Assembly: GCA_002339125.1 (NCBI GenBank) | Contig: DDJQ01000006.1 | Location: 1 to 52,594 of the forward strand | Length of the DNA stretch: 52,594 bases | From: Alteromonadaceae bacterium UBA2620 | Lineage (GTDB): Bacteria; Pseudomonadota; Gammaproteobacteria; Enterobacterales; Alteromonadaceae | Direction of reading: 5' to 3' | Part shown: piece after piece, positions 1-5,530 of the stretch | Numbering within the stretch: position 1 is the first letter of the stretch | Layout of the letters: every line of letters begins with the position of its first letter | Program-made: the position numbers and the translations under genes | The notes under the pieces: model-generated | The model's input: the letters and a program-made list of their open reading frames with translations, nothing else | What the model was told of the DNA's origin: nothing | Database searches by the model: none

Positions 1-67
1 TGAATTTGCTTGACCACGTCAAAATATAATTACATGGCTAAAGGATTAGTTATTGGTGGCATTTGTT

Positions 68-97
68 GGTTACCCTATTTCGGAATAGTAGGTAACC
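68..97. other. Strong hairpin with TTCGG loop
   Basis: GGTTACC at 68-74 pairs with GGTAACC at 91-97, and inside it CTATT (75-79) pairs with AATAG (84-88) around a TTCG-type loop, with a two-base bulge. No T tract follows, so it does not look like a classical terminator. It lies upstream of the zinc-ribbon gene in the leftmost cassette. Its role is unknown. Confidence 0.45.
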
Positions 98-148
98 GAA
101 GTAATGTCACATAATAAATTGTTAAGTGTCGCTGGCTGAGAATTAGTT

Positions 149-340
149 TTGAAATGTAATAAATGCGGTAGTTTGATTCGCCCTTTAGAAATCAGGGTGC
201 CGGGCAATCATTCAACATTCAAATGTCCAGTTTGTGGCAATAAAGTTTCTAGTGGCATGCAGAAAGGCTTTATAGTTTTGATTGGCATTGCGGTCGTTTG
301 CTGGGCTGTCGCATTCAGTTATTATCACTTAACGAACTAG
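149..340 (+). CDS. Small zinc-ribbon membrane protein (cassette gene)
   Basis: Encodes 63 residues from a TTG start. The N-terminal half has CNKC (residues 3-6) and CPVC (26-29), a four-cysteine zinc-ribbon arrangement. A hydrophobic stretch (about 40-58) is a single membrane segment, followed by a very short tail. This suggests a membrane-anchored protein with a cytoplasmic zinc knuckle. I cannot name a family. It is the only gene of the leftmost cassette and its attC starts about 50 bases downstream. The start is uncertain because no clear Shine-Dalgarno sequence precedes it. Confidence 0.55.
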   Translation: MKCNKCGSLIRPLEIRVPGNHSTFKCPVCGNKVSSGMQKGFIVLIGIAVVCWAVAFSYYHLTN

Positions 341-390
341 CTTACGCAGAGCTACAACTATCTAAAATCAATGTTGTTTGACGCTTTGCC

Positions 391-507
391 ACATAACAAA
401 CCGCTGTAGACGCAAGCGGAGCTTGCTGGGACAAAAACACGTGGGCCGTCCTCGCTTCGCTCGATATTATAGCCCACATGTTTTTGCCCCTAAGCGGGGT
501 GTTATGT
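391..507 (+). other. attC recombination site 1
   Basis: The left core ACATAAC (391-397) and right core GTTATGT (501-507) are exact reverse complements, and the complementarity extends outward to 14 bases (384-397 with 501-514). The internal sequence is largely palindromic, with the GCTGGGAC motif and the CCCCTAAGCGGGG-type arm shared by the other sites. Length is 117 bases. Confidence 0.9.
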
Positions 508-540
508 GGCAAAGGAAGATGCAGAGATATAAGGTAAGCC

Positions 541-573
541 GCCATGTTTGTGCCCCTTATTTGGGTGTTTTCT
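541..573 (+). other. Remnant of an attC right half
   Basis: The segment GTGCCCCTTATTTGGGTGTT (550-569) closely matches the right arms of complete attC sites at 485-505 and 4894-4913, but there is no matching left half and the terminal core is degraded (GTTTTCT). It is probably the scar of a truncated cassette between attC 1 and the DUF4160 gene. Confidence 0.6.
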
Positions 574-613
574 TCCAATTGGCATATGTGCTCTTCTGCG
601 TTAATCTTAACGT

Positions 614-850
614 ATGCCGACAGTATTAAGATTAGGGCTTTATCGTTTCTTCTTTTATAGTAATGAAAACGGTGAACCCGCACACATTCATATTCAGCGA
701 GAGAAGATGCTTGCTAAATTCTGGTTAAAGCCCGTTGCTCTAGCTAGCTCTACTCGTTTTCCACCGAAAGAGTTAAGAAAACTCGAGCAATTGGTGGTCG
801 AAAATAAAGAAACATTTTTGGAGGCTTGGAATGACTATTTTAGCAGTTGA
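614..850 (+). CDS. DUF4160 domain protein (cassette gene)
   Basis: Encodes 78 residues and spans essentially the whole DUF4160 domain. Characteristic features are the N-terminal MPTVLR start, the FFFYSNE segment (about residues 13-19) and EPAHIH (22-27), followed by a basic region and a short C-terminal helix. The family is small and usually sits next to a DUF2442 gene, as here. Such pairs have the layout of a toxin-antitoxin module, but which partner is toxic and what it targets cannot be told from sequence. The downstream gene overlaps its 3' end by 20 bases, so the two are probably translationally coupled. It is carried on an integron cassette, the usual company of stability modules. Confidence 0.85.
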   Translation: MPTVLRLGLYRFFFYSNENGEPAHIHIQREKMLAKFWLKPVALASSTRFPPKELRKLEQLVVENKETFLEAWNDYFSS

Positions 851-1097
851 GCATCACCCTCTTGCTCACTCAGTTAGTTTTGACTCAGACTCACTTATTG
901 TCAGTCTAATTGATGGCCGCTCTCTTTCCGTTCCTTTAGCTTGGTTCCCATCGCTTTCATCTGCGACTGCAGATCAACTAAAAGATTGGGAGATTCTGGG
1001 TGATGGCGAAGGTATTCATTGGCCCCAATTGGACGAGGACTTAAGTGTTAACGGTCTACTTTTGGGCAATCAAGGAAAGAAGATAACAAATCAATAA
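831..1097 (+). CDS. DUF2442 domain protein (cassette gene)
   Basis: Encodes 88 residues matching the DUF2442 pattern: a beta-rich core with DGRSLSVPLAWFPSL (about 28-42) and the C-terminal GEGIHWPQLDEDLSVNGLL segment (about 58-76), which is the family signature. It overlaps the end of the DUF4160 gene and has GGAGG just upstream of its ATG, inside the preceding gene. The two look like one operon on one cassette. The terminal codons run into the degenerate attC 2. A toxin-antitoxin-like role for the pair is inferred from size, overlap and cassette location, not shown by the sequence. Confidence 0.87.
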   Translation: MTILAVEHHPLAHSVSFDSDSLIVSLIDGRSLSVPLAWFPSLSSATADQLKDWEILGDGEGIHWPQLDEDLSVNGLLLGNQGKKITNQ

Positions 1098-1177
1098 ACG
1101 CACTCACTGCGTTCGCTGGGACGCATACACGCAGTGCGGCTTCGCCATTATGCCCTACGTGCCTGCGCCCGTTATTG
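1092..1177 (+). other. attC recombination site 2 (degenerate)
   Basis: The body, with AAACGC, GCTGGGAC and the palindromic ACGCAGTGC arms, matches the other sites, but the left core reads CAATAAAC instead of a TAACAAAC form, consistent with loss of two bases. The right core is GTTATTG (1171-1177). A second core, GTTATGT at 1182-1188, is the one complementary to the left end of the next cassette's attC (1934-1940), so the exact junction is ambiguous. Length is about 86 bases. Confidence 0.65.
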
Positions 1178-1204
1178 AAAAGTTATGTTTCAAAGGGAAG
1201 TGAT

Positions 1205-1939
1205 TTGAAAATCTTTATCATCGTGATTGTTCTCTGTCTTACTGCGTGCACGTCAATGGAAAATGAGCAGTACCAAAATGAGAAAATGGAATTCGCAGGA
1301 TTCAAGAGTGGGGACTTAGTGTATGAAGGAGCTATTACTAAGGAGCTGAATCAGAACGTATTTGAAGCCTTTCGCAATGCTGATACAAAGCCGAAAAAGC
1401 TCATGATTTCTAGCCCCGGAGGCGAGATTGGTTTAGGAATGGAGCTTGGGGAATGGGTTCGTGAGCACAATTTAGATATAGAAGTAGCAAACCTTTGCGC
1501 ATCGTCATGTGCTAACTATGTATTCACTGCAGCAAATAAAAAGTATCTCAGGAAAAATTCTGTTTTGATATGGCATGGCAGTGCTTGGCAAAAAAATTGG
1601 AACACAGATGGAGTGCCAGAAAATTTTCTATCTGAATACCTTATTCCCATGAGAGAAAGGGAAGCACTATTGTTTGAAAAACTAGGAGTGGATAATCTTT
1701 TAACCGTCTATGGACAAATTCAGATAACCTGGTGGCAACAAGTATTACAATTGTTCGGACAATATAATACAGGCTGGGATTATTATATTGAAGACTTGAA
1801 TCGTTTTGGTATCTCAAACATTATTCTTATCGATAATGAATGGGATTGGCGAAAGTACAGACCTAACAAAAGCAATAAAGTTTTGCGTCTTAAAGTAAGC
1901 AATGAATACATATTCAAGCTTCGGCGGTTTGAAACATAA
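1205..1939 (+). CDS. ClpP-fold-like periplasmic lipoprotein (cassette gene)
   Basis: Encodes 244 residues from a TTG chosen because AAGGGAAG lies just upstream and the product then begins with a short basic, hydrophobic leader ending in the lipobox LTAC, giving a lipid-anchored exported protein. The mature part has SSPGGE, then LCASSCANYVF, then WHGSA. This order (glycine-rich strand, serine elbow, histidine) is that of ClpP/crotonase-fold serine peptidases such as the COG3904-type periplasmic proteins. Catalytic activity is inferred. The rest shows no recognisable domain. The stop codon TAA lies inside the left core of attC 3. It is a single-gene cassette and the only long gene in this array segment. 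Confidence 0.7.
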   Translation: MKIFIIVIVLCLTACTSMENEQYQNEKMEFAGFKSGDLVYEGAITKELNQNVFEAFRNADTKPKKLMISSPGGEIGLGMELGEWVREHNLDIEVANLCASSCANYVFTAANKKYLRKNSVLIWHGSAWQKNWNTDGVPENFLSEYLIPMREREALLFEKLGVDNLLTVYGQIQITWWQQVLQLFGQYNTGWDYYIEDLNRFGISNIILIDNEWDWRKYRPNKSNKVLRLKVSNEYIFKLRRFET

Positions 1940-2049
1940 CAAACCACTTAAGGCTCTCGCTTCACTCGCTGGGACAGTAATACGTAGGCTCTGTCGCTTC
2001 GCTCCTAATTTTAGCCTACGTATTACTGCCCCTTAGTGGGGTGTTATAC
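1934..2049 (+). other. attC recombination site 3
   Basis: Left core ACATAAC (1934-1940), right core GTTATAC (2043-2049), internal GCTGGGAC and a long imperfect palindrome ending CCCCTTAGTGGGG. Length is 116 bases. The first core carries the stop codon of the preceding gene. Confidence 0.92.
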
Positions 2050-2058
2050 GCAATTGGG

Positions 2059-2349
2059 TCAGAATAACTTTTTAACATCGCGATAAAAATTTTCATGAGA
2101 GCCAAGTGCAATTAATTCGAGTATTACAGTGCCATCCTCGTAGCTGTAACCAAGTAAAGTTAACTGCTTGACCATCTTGAACTTGTACACGCGAAGAAAG
2201 GCCAGGTCGCCTTTTTTCTGCTCTCCTAGAAGAGGATCGTCCATTAATTCCTTTACGGCCTTATCCAAATCTTTTTTCTGATTCTGATGTAACTTCTTTA
2301 CTGCTCTCTTAAAATTAGCTGTCTGTAAAACACTGGTAATCTTAGCCAA
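2059..2349 (-). CDS. RelE/ParE-type toxin (cassette TA module 1)
   Basis: About 96 residues from a TTG start at 2349, chosen because GGAG lies nine bases upstream and because the only upstream ATG (2394) would force a 53-base overlap with the antitoxin. The protein has the RelE/ParE pattern: an N-terminal helix rich in lysine (FKRAVKKLHQNQKK), the DPLLGEQKKGDLAFLRVYKF segment typical of this fold, and a C-terminal ALGSHENFYRDVK block. Family members cleave mRNA on the ribosome or poison gyrase; which applies is not visible. It follows its antitoxin on the same strand with an eight-base overlap. The cassette is read against the array direction, so it relies on its own promoter. Confidence 0.85.
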   Translation of the reverse strand: MAKITSVLQTANFKRAVKKLHQNQKKDLDKAVKELMDDPLLGEQKKGDLAFLRVYKFKMVKQLTLLGYSYEDGTVILELIALGSHENFYRDVKKLF

Positions 2350-2563
2350 AATCGTAAGGCTCCAATTTTCCGGCCTCTTTTTCAGCTTTGGCAATAATTG
2401 CCTGTTTCACGAATTCGTACGGCAAATCAGGGTTATCTTCCATCATTTCACCAATCTTTGCCCAATGCTCAATCTGTTTTGGCATAGTTCGGTTTAGTGC
2501 TTTGCCCATAATAGTCGCCTTTTCGACTAGATCCTGGTCTAGTCTTACGCTTGCGGTTGCCAT
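2342..2563 (-). CDS. ParD-like antitoxin (cassette TA module 1)
   Basis: Encodes 73 residues starting at the ATG at 2563, preceded by GGAG eight bases upstream. The sequence matches the ParD-like antitoxin family: SVRLDQDLVEKA at the start (ribbon-helix-helix strand and first helix), NRTMPKQIEHWAKIGEM (about 30-46), NPDLPYEFV and the closing GKLEPYDFG. The N-terminal part should dimerise and bind the operator, with the C-terminal tail neutralising the toxin. It lies upstream of the toxin, the usual order. A promoter (TTGCCA, 17 bases, TACAAT on the minus strand) and an inverted repeat over the -10 lie just upstream, which fits autoregulation. Confidence 0.9.
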   Translation of the reverse strand: MATASVRLDQDLVEKATIMGKALNRTMPKQIEHWAKIGEMMEDNPDLPYEFVKQAIIAKAEKEAGKLEPYDFG

Positions 2564-2591
2564 AATATGTCTCCTATTGGTTCGCCATTGC

Positions 2592-2620
2592 ATTGTAGCA
2601 ATCCGCTACATGTGTGGCAA
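2592..2620 (-). promoter_or_regulatory. Promoter and operator of TA module 1
   Basis: On the minus strand TTGCCA (2620-2615) and TACAAT (2597-2592) are separated by exactly 17 bases. The inverted repeat TGTAGC/GCTACA (2594-2599 and 2605-2610) overlaps the -10 and spacer, a good position for autorepression by the ParD-like antitoxin complex. Confidence 0.65.
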
Positions 2621-2625
2621 ATTGC

Positions 2626-2730
2626 GTATAACAAACGCATTAATTCGTTCCCTGCGGTCACTGGGACAAAAACGTGGTGCGGCTTCGCTATTCTCGCACC
2701 ACGCTTTTGCCCCTTATGCGGGTGTTAGCC
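2626..2730 (+). other. attC recombination site 4
   Basis: Left core GTATAAC (2626-2632) is the complement of the first bases of its cassette (GTTATAC at 2043). Right core is GTTAGCC (2724-2730). The internal CACTGGGAC and CCCCTTATGCGGG arms match the other sites. Length is 105 bases. Confidence 0.92.
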
Positions 2731-2740
2731 GTCATGGAGC

Positions 2741-2775
2741 TTGCTATACTCAAAGTGATAGAATAGTATCACTTT
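2741..2775 (+). promoter_or_regulatory. Promoter and operator of TA module 2
   Basis: TTGCTA (2741-2746) and TAGTAT (2764-2769) are 17 bases apart. A perfect nine-base inverted repeat, AAAGTGATA/TATCACTTT (2752-2760 and 2767-2775), covers the -10. This is a convincing binding site for the YefM-type antitoxin dimer encoded immediately downstream. Confidence 0.7.
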
Positions 2776-2798
2776 AGTATTCCTTTGGAGCAGCTCTT

Positions 2799-3056
2799 AT
2801 GAAAGTAGAACTAGTTACATCACTCAAACGTCAAGCAACAAAGATCCTTGCCGATCTCCACGACACTAAAGAACCAGTGTTAATTACCGAACATGGTAAG
2901 CCATCGGCATATCTGGTTGATGTTGATGATTACGAGTTTATGCGAAATCGCTTGGCGATTCTGGAGGGGATTGCACGAGGTGAACGTGCATTAGCTGACG
3001 GTAAAGTGGTGAGTCACGATGAAGCCAAGGACAAAATGTCAAAATGGCTGAAATAA
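2799..3056 (+). CDS. Phd/YefM-family antitoxin (cassette TA module 2)
   Basis: Encodes 85 residues with the Phd/YefM pattern: N-terminal basic segment (LKRQATKILADL), the central EPVLITEHGKPSAYLVDVDDYE block (about 26-47) and an acidic, probably flexible C-terminal half that would wrap the toxin. The N-terminal domain binds DNA as a dimer; a perfect nine-base inverted repeat over the promoter just upstream is the likely target. GGAG lies about ten bases before the ATG. It overlaps the toxin gene by 13 bases, so the two are translationally coupled. Confidence 0.93.
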   Translation: MKVELVTSLKRQATKILADLHDTKEPVLITEHGKPSAYLVDVDDYEFMRNRLAILEGIARGERALADGKVVSHDEAKDKMSKWLK

Positions 3057-3346
3057 TTTGGACTGAGCCAGCGCTATCCGACCTCAATGATATCGCTGGA
3101 TACATCGCACTTGAAAATATCGTAGCTGCAAAACAATTGGTTCAAACGATCTTTTCTAAAGTTGAGCGCTTAGAGGCTTTCCCTGAATCGGGTCGCATTC
3201 CACCTGAACTAGAACATCTAAGTTATCGTGAAGTTGTAGTTAATCCGTGCCGCGTTTTCTATAAACAAGACGGCGACAAAGTATTTATTCTGTTTGTTAT
3301 GCGTGCTGAGAGAGACTTGCGTAAGTTCCTATTGAGCAAGCAATAA
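3044..3346 (+). CDS. ParE/RelE-family toxin (cassette TA module 2)
   Basis: Encodes 100 residues of the ParE/RelE fold: WTEPALSDLNDIAGYIA at the start, a helix pair ending FPESGR (about 45-50), then EVVVNPCRVFYK and a C-terminal strand FILFVMRAERD. The residues LxAFPxSGR and the R-V-FYK strand are classical for ParE-type toxins, which inhibit DNA gyrase, although RelE-type mRNA cleavage cannot be excluded by eye. It is the second gene of a two-gene cassette and is followed by an unusual VCR-like attC. Confidence 0.92.
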   Translation: MAEIIWTEPALSDLNDIAGYIALENIVAAKQLVQTIFSKVERLEAFPESGRIPPELEHLSYREVVVNPCRVFYKQDGDKVFILFVMRAERDLRKFLLSKQ

Positions 3347-3361
3347 CCTATGGAAATGAGC

Positions 3362-3488
3362 GGCTAACAAACTGTTTAAGAGTGATTCGCAACGCGTGGC
3401 ATTTTTTACTATGCGTTGTGTTTGGTGATTAAGGTGGTATGCGGAAGCATCGGTATTGCGTTGCTCACACCTTAACAGGGTGTTAGCC
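3362..3488 (+). other. attC recombination site 5, Vibrio VCR-like
   Basis: Left core GGCTAAC (3362-3368) and right core GTTAGCC (3482-3488). Length is 127 bases. Unlike its neighbours it lacks GCTGGGAC and instead contains AACGCGTGGC, GTTGTGTTTGG and GCGTTGCTCACACC segments closely resembling the repeats of Vibrio superintegrons as I remember them. The right end GTTAGCC and the left GGCTAAC pair exactly. Confidence 0.88.
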
Positions 3489-3562
3489 GCTACTTGTAAA
3501 TCCAGCCTTTCACTTCTCTTTTTTAGTGGTAATATCAAATCATACCCAATGGGAGTTTTTTT

Positions 3563-3781
3563 ATGTCTGATGCATTGAAAGTGATGCTTGAAAATATCGA
3601 GCAACTCAGTACTAAAGAGAAAGCACTTGCTGCCCACTGTCTTTTAACGGCTATGGATACCAAGATTGATAGCGATGTGGAATCCGAGTGGGTAAAACTT
3701 GCGGAATCTCGCAGCGCAGAGCTAGAGTCTGGTGCGGTAAAAAGCATTAGTTGGGAAGAGATAGAAAAGGATCTTAATTAA
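3563..3781 (+). CDS. Addiction-module antitoxin (cassette TA module 3)
   Basis: Encodes 72 residues. The pattern LSTKEKALAAHCLLTAMD followed by ESEWVKLAESRSAELESG and SISWEEIEKDLN is that of the short addiction-module antitoxin family (Unstab_antitox, PF09720). The acidic, helical composition fits a neutralising peptide. GGGAG precedes the ATG, and a TTTCAC/TAATAT promoter with 16-base spacing lies at 3508-3535. It is followed after three bases by its toxin, forming a compact two-gene cassette. Confidence 0.88.
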   Translation: MSDALKVMLENIEQLSTKEKALAAHCLLTAMDTKIDSDVESEWVKLAESRSAELESGAVKSISWEEIEKDLN

Positions 3782-3784
3782 AAG

Positions 3785-4081
3785 ATGCTGCCTGTTTCCT
3801 TTCACCCAGAGGTTAAAAGGGAAATAAAAGAGTCGTTTGATTGGTATCAAGAACAGTCATTGGATTTGGGTCGCGAATTTACTCAAGAACTCAAGGAAGC
3901 CATCGATTCAGTTAGCTCTTTGCCATCGGCATGGACAAAAATGGGGCAAACTCATCGACGCTTTGTCTTAAGCAGGTTCCCATACTCTATTATTTATAAA
4001 ATTATCGAAAACAGGGAAATTAGTGTGGTAGCTATTATGCACAACCACCGAAAACCAGGGTATTGGCACGAACGCGGCTAA
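3785..4081 (+). CDS. RelE/ParE-family toxin (cassette TA module 3)
   Basis: Encodes 98 residues. Features are HPEVKREIKESFDWYQEQS (about 7-25), a second helix with FTQELKEAIDSV, the FVLSRFPYSIIYKI strand pair and a C-terminal VVAIMHNHRKPGYW block. This matches the RelE/ParE superfamily members that pair with the PF09720 antitoxins. The HNHRKPGYW end is strongly conserved in that subfamily. The stop codon TAA (4079-4081) lies inside the left core of attC 6, so the recombination site itself ends the reading frame. Confidence 0.92.
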   Translation: MLPVSFHPEVKREIKESFDWYQEQSLDLGREFTQELKEAIDSVSSLPSAWTKMGQTHRRFVLSRFPYSIIYKIIENREISVVAIMHNHRKPGYWHERG

Positions 4082-4190
4082 CAAGACGCTCAAGCCACTC
4101 CCTCCGGTCGTTGGGACACTACCATGCGGGCTAACTCACTTCGTTCGGATTATAGCCCACACGCTAGCGCCCCTTAGCTTAGTGTTAGCT
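4076..4190 (+). other. attC recombination site 6
   Basis: Left core GGCTAAC (4076-4082), which also supplies the stop codon of the preceding toxin. Right core is GTTAGCT (4184-4190). The internal GTTGGGACAC, the palindromic arms and CCCCTTAGCTTAGTG are of the local type. Length is 115 bases. Confidence 0.92.
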
Positions 4191-4466
4191 GCCTACAGGA
4201 AATTTTTGCTTCTGGTGTAAAACCCTTAGAATATGAATTACGTCTTCTCTTACGAAGTACGAAACAATCATTGATACCTCTGGAATAATTAAAAGCCGTC
4301 CAGGTATTCCTTCTCTTTCAACGCCCATCAACGGTTGCTGCATCAAGTTTTCAACTTTAGTTTCAATAATGGTGTCAGTTTTTTCTGCAGCCAATGGGTT
4401 AAATTCGTATAAAAATTCGAAAATCACTTCTCGATCGTCCAATGAGTCTTTTTCCCAAACGATCAT
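4185..4466 (-). CDS. RelE/ParE-family toxin (cassette TA module 4)
   Basis: Encodes 93 residues: VWEKDSLDDREVIFEFLYEFNPLAAEKTDTII at the start, LMQQPLMGVEREGIPGRLLIIPEVSMIVSYFV in the middle and VIHILRVLHQKQKFP at the end. The PL-G-x-R-E-G-x-PGR-LLI pattern and the closing HILRVLHxxQxFP are hallmarks of RelE/ParE toxins linked to RelB/DinJ-type antitoxins. It reads against the array direction. Its stop codon (TTA on the plus strand, 4185-4187) is part of the recombined GTTAGCT core, so the frame is closed by the cassette junction. It overlaps its antitoxin by four bases. Confidence 0.92.
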   Translation of the reverse strand: MIVWEKDSLDDREVIFEFLYEFNPLAAEKTDTIIETKVENLMQQPLMGVEREGIPGRLLIIPEVSMIVSYFVREDVIHILRVLHQKQKFPVGS

Positions 4467-4747
4467 TTTTTGGCTCTATTCCTAATTTTCATCTTTCTCG
4501 CTTCCATGTCCAAGGAAGCTTCTTCATGAGTAACAAACTCACTTTTCCCACTATCCAATTTGCTAAACGCGGCGTTAACCTGTTCGGTAAGCCATTGGTC
4601 ATGTGTAATAACTTTGCGTTGCTGCTCAGCTAGTTCTTCAGTAAGCTCTCTACAGGCATCACTTAAAGTACGCCCTTGGCTTTCAGCCATTAATTGAGCA
4701 AGGCGTTTCGTTTCTTCGTCGACTCTGAATTGTATGCGGGTATCCAT
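4463..4747 (-). CDS. RelB/DinJ-like antitoxin (cassette TA module 4)
   Basis: Encodes 94 residues from the ATG at 4747, six bases after GGAG; a TTG two codons earlier is also possible. The N-terminus (IQFRVDEETKRLAQLMAESQGRTLSDACREL) is a ribbon-helix-helix DNA-binding motif of the RelB/DinJ kind. The middle (HDQWLTEQVNAAFSKLDSGKSEFVTHEEA) is the typical linker of StbD/DinJ-like antitoxins, and the end is basic. It lies upstream of and overlaps the toxin gene. The module has to carry its own promoter because it opposes the array; none is clear by eye. Confidence 0.88.
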   Translation of the reverse strand: MDTRIQFRVDEETKRLAQLMAESQGRTLSDACRELTEELAEQQRKVITHDQWLTEQVNAAFSKLDSGKSEFVTHEEASLDMEARKMKIRNRAKK

Positions 4748-4803
4748 TTTCAACTCCGTTTAGTTGTACGCACAAACGTTAGCACGAAATTTAAGTTTAC
4801 GGC

Positions 4804-4917
4804 AACTAACAAACGCATTAAATCGCTCACAAGCTCGCTGGGACACAAACACGGCGGCTGTGTCACTTCGTTCCGATTATAGCCCATGTGTTACCGCCCT
4901 TTATTTGGGTGTTAGGC
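4804..4917 (+). other. attC recombination site 7
   Basis: Left core AACTAAC (4804-4810, one change from the complement of its cassette start) and right core GTTAGGC (4911-4917). The internal GCTGGGACAC and the GATTATAGCCCA palindrome arm are shared with sites 1 and 6. Length is 114 bases. Confidence 0.92.
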
Positions 4918-4923
4918 GCCAAG

Positions 4924-4952
4924 TTGCACCGCGTTGCGCAATGCGCTACACT
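4924..4952 (+). promoter_or_regulatory. Promoter of higBA, apparently leaderless
   Basis: TTGCAC (4924-4929) and TACACT (4947-4952) are separated by exactly 17 bases. The expected transcription start, about seven bases after the -10, falls on the higB ATG at 4959. The eight-base palindrome TTGCGCAA (4934-4941) lies in the spacer and could be the HigA operator. Confidence 0.65.
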
Positions 4953-4958
4953 TGTTCC

Positions 4959-5237
4959 ATGATTAAGTCATTTAAACACAAAGGTCTGAAGCTCTTTTTC
5001 GAAAAAGGGAAAACCTCAGGCATACAGACTAAGCATGCGAAAAAACTTCGTATGCAGTTAGCAGCTATTCATACCGCACAAGCTATTGATGACATTAATC
5101 TACCTGGTTTTTCTCTCCATCAGCTTAAGGGAGAAAGGTCTAACATTTGGTCAATATCAGTAAACGGTAATTGGAGAGTAACTTTCGAGTTCACGGATGG
5201 TAATGCTTACATCTTAAATTACGAGGATTATCACTAA
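4959..5237 (+). CDS. higB: HigB-type RelE-family toxin (cassette TA module 5)
   Basis: Encodes 92 residues. It is recognised by IKSFKHKGLKLFFEKGKTSGI at the start, KHAKKLRMQLAAIHTAQAIDDIN, then LPGFSLHQLKGERSNIWSISVNGNWRVTFEF and the closing NYEDYH. This is the HigB/RelE ribosome-dependent mRNA interferase pattern, including the LHxLKGxRxGxWSIxVNGNWRxxF block. As is characteristic of hig modules, the toxin gene precedes the antitoxin. A consensus promoter is placed so that the transcript would start at the ATG itself, and no Shine-Dalgarno sequence is seen. The higA ATG overlaps the higB stop codon. Confidence 0.93.
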   Translation: MIKSFKHKGLKLFFEKGKTSGIQTKHAKKLRMQLAAIHTAQAIDDINLPGFSLHQLKGERSNIWSISVNGNWRVTFEFTDGNAYILNYEDYH

Positions 5238-5530
5238 TGAATATGCATAACCCGCCACATCCTGGTGAATTTATTGAATCCATTTACATGGAGCCTCACG
5301 GAATCAGTTGTAGAACACTGGCTACCCATCTTGGTGTTGCCGCTTCAACACTAAATCGTGTCGTTAAGGGAAAAAGTGCAGTAACGCCAGAAATGGCACT
5401 AAGGCTATCAAAGGTATTAGGGCGCAGCCCTGAAAGTTGGCTTAGTATGCAAGATAATTACGATCTTTGGCAGGCAAAGCAGAGCATCAACTTGGATAAC
5501 GTGCAGCCAATAGATCTGCATGCCGCCTAA
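5237..5530 (+). CDS. higA: HigA-type antitoxin, XRE family (cassette TA module 5)
   Basis: Encodes 97 residues. The N-terminus NPPHPGEFIES and the helix-turn-helix CRTLATHLGVAASTLNRVVKG (about 25-45), followed by VTPEMALRLSKVLGRSPESWL, are textbook HigA. It binds the toxin and represses the operon through its Cro/CI-type domain. The ATG overlaps the higB stop codon by one base, so translation is coupled. The stop codon TAA (5528-5530) is provided by the left core of attC 8, the third cassette here ended that way. Confidence 0.95.
   Translation: MNMHNPPHPGEFIESIYMEPHGISCRTLATHLGVAASTLNRVVKGKSAVTPEMALRLSKVLGRSPESWLSMQDNYDLWQAKQSINLDNVQPIDLHAA

Noticed and set aside
378..629. Open frame across attC 1
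   Set aside because: It runs through the palindromic attC site and has no ribosome site or protein-like composition.
4764..4958. Upstream extension of higB
   Set aside because: It passes through attC 7. The ATG at 4959 matches the family start and lies next to a good promoter.
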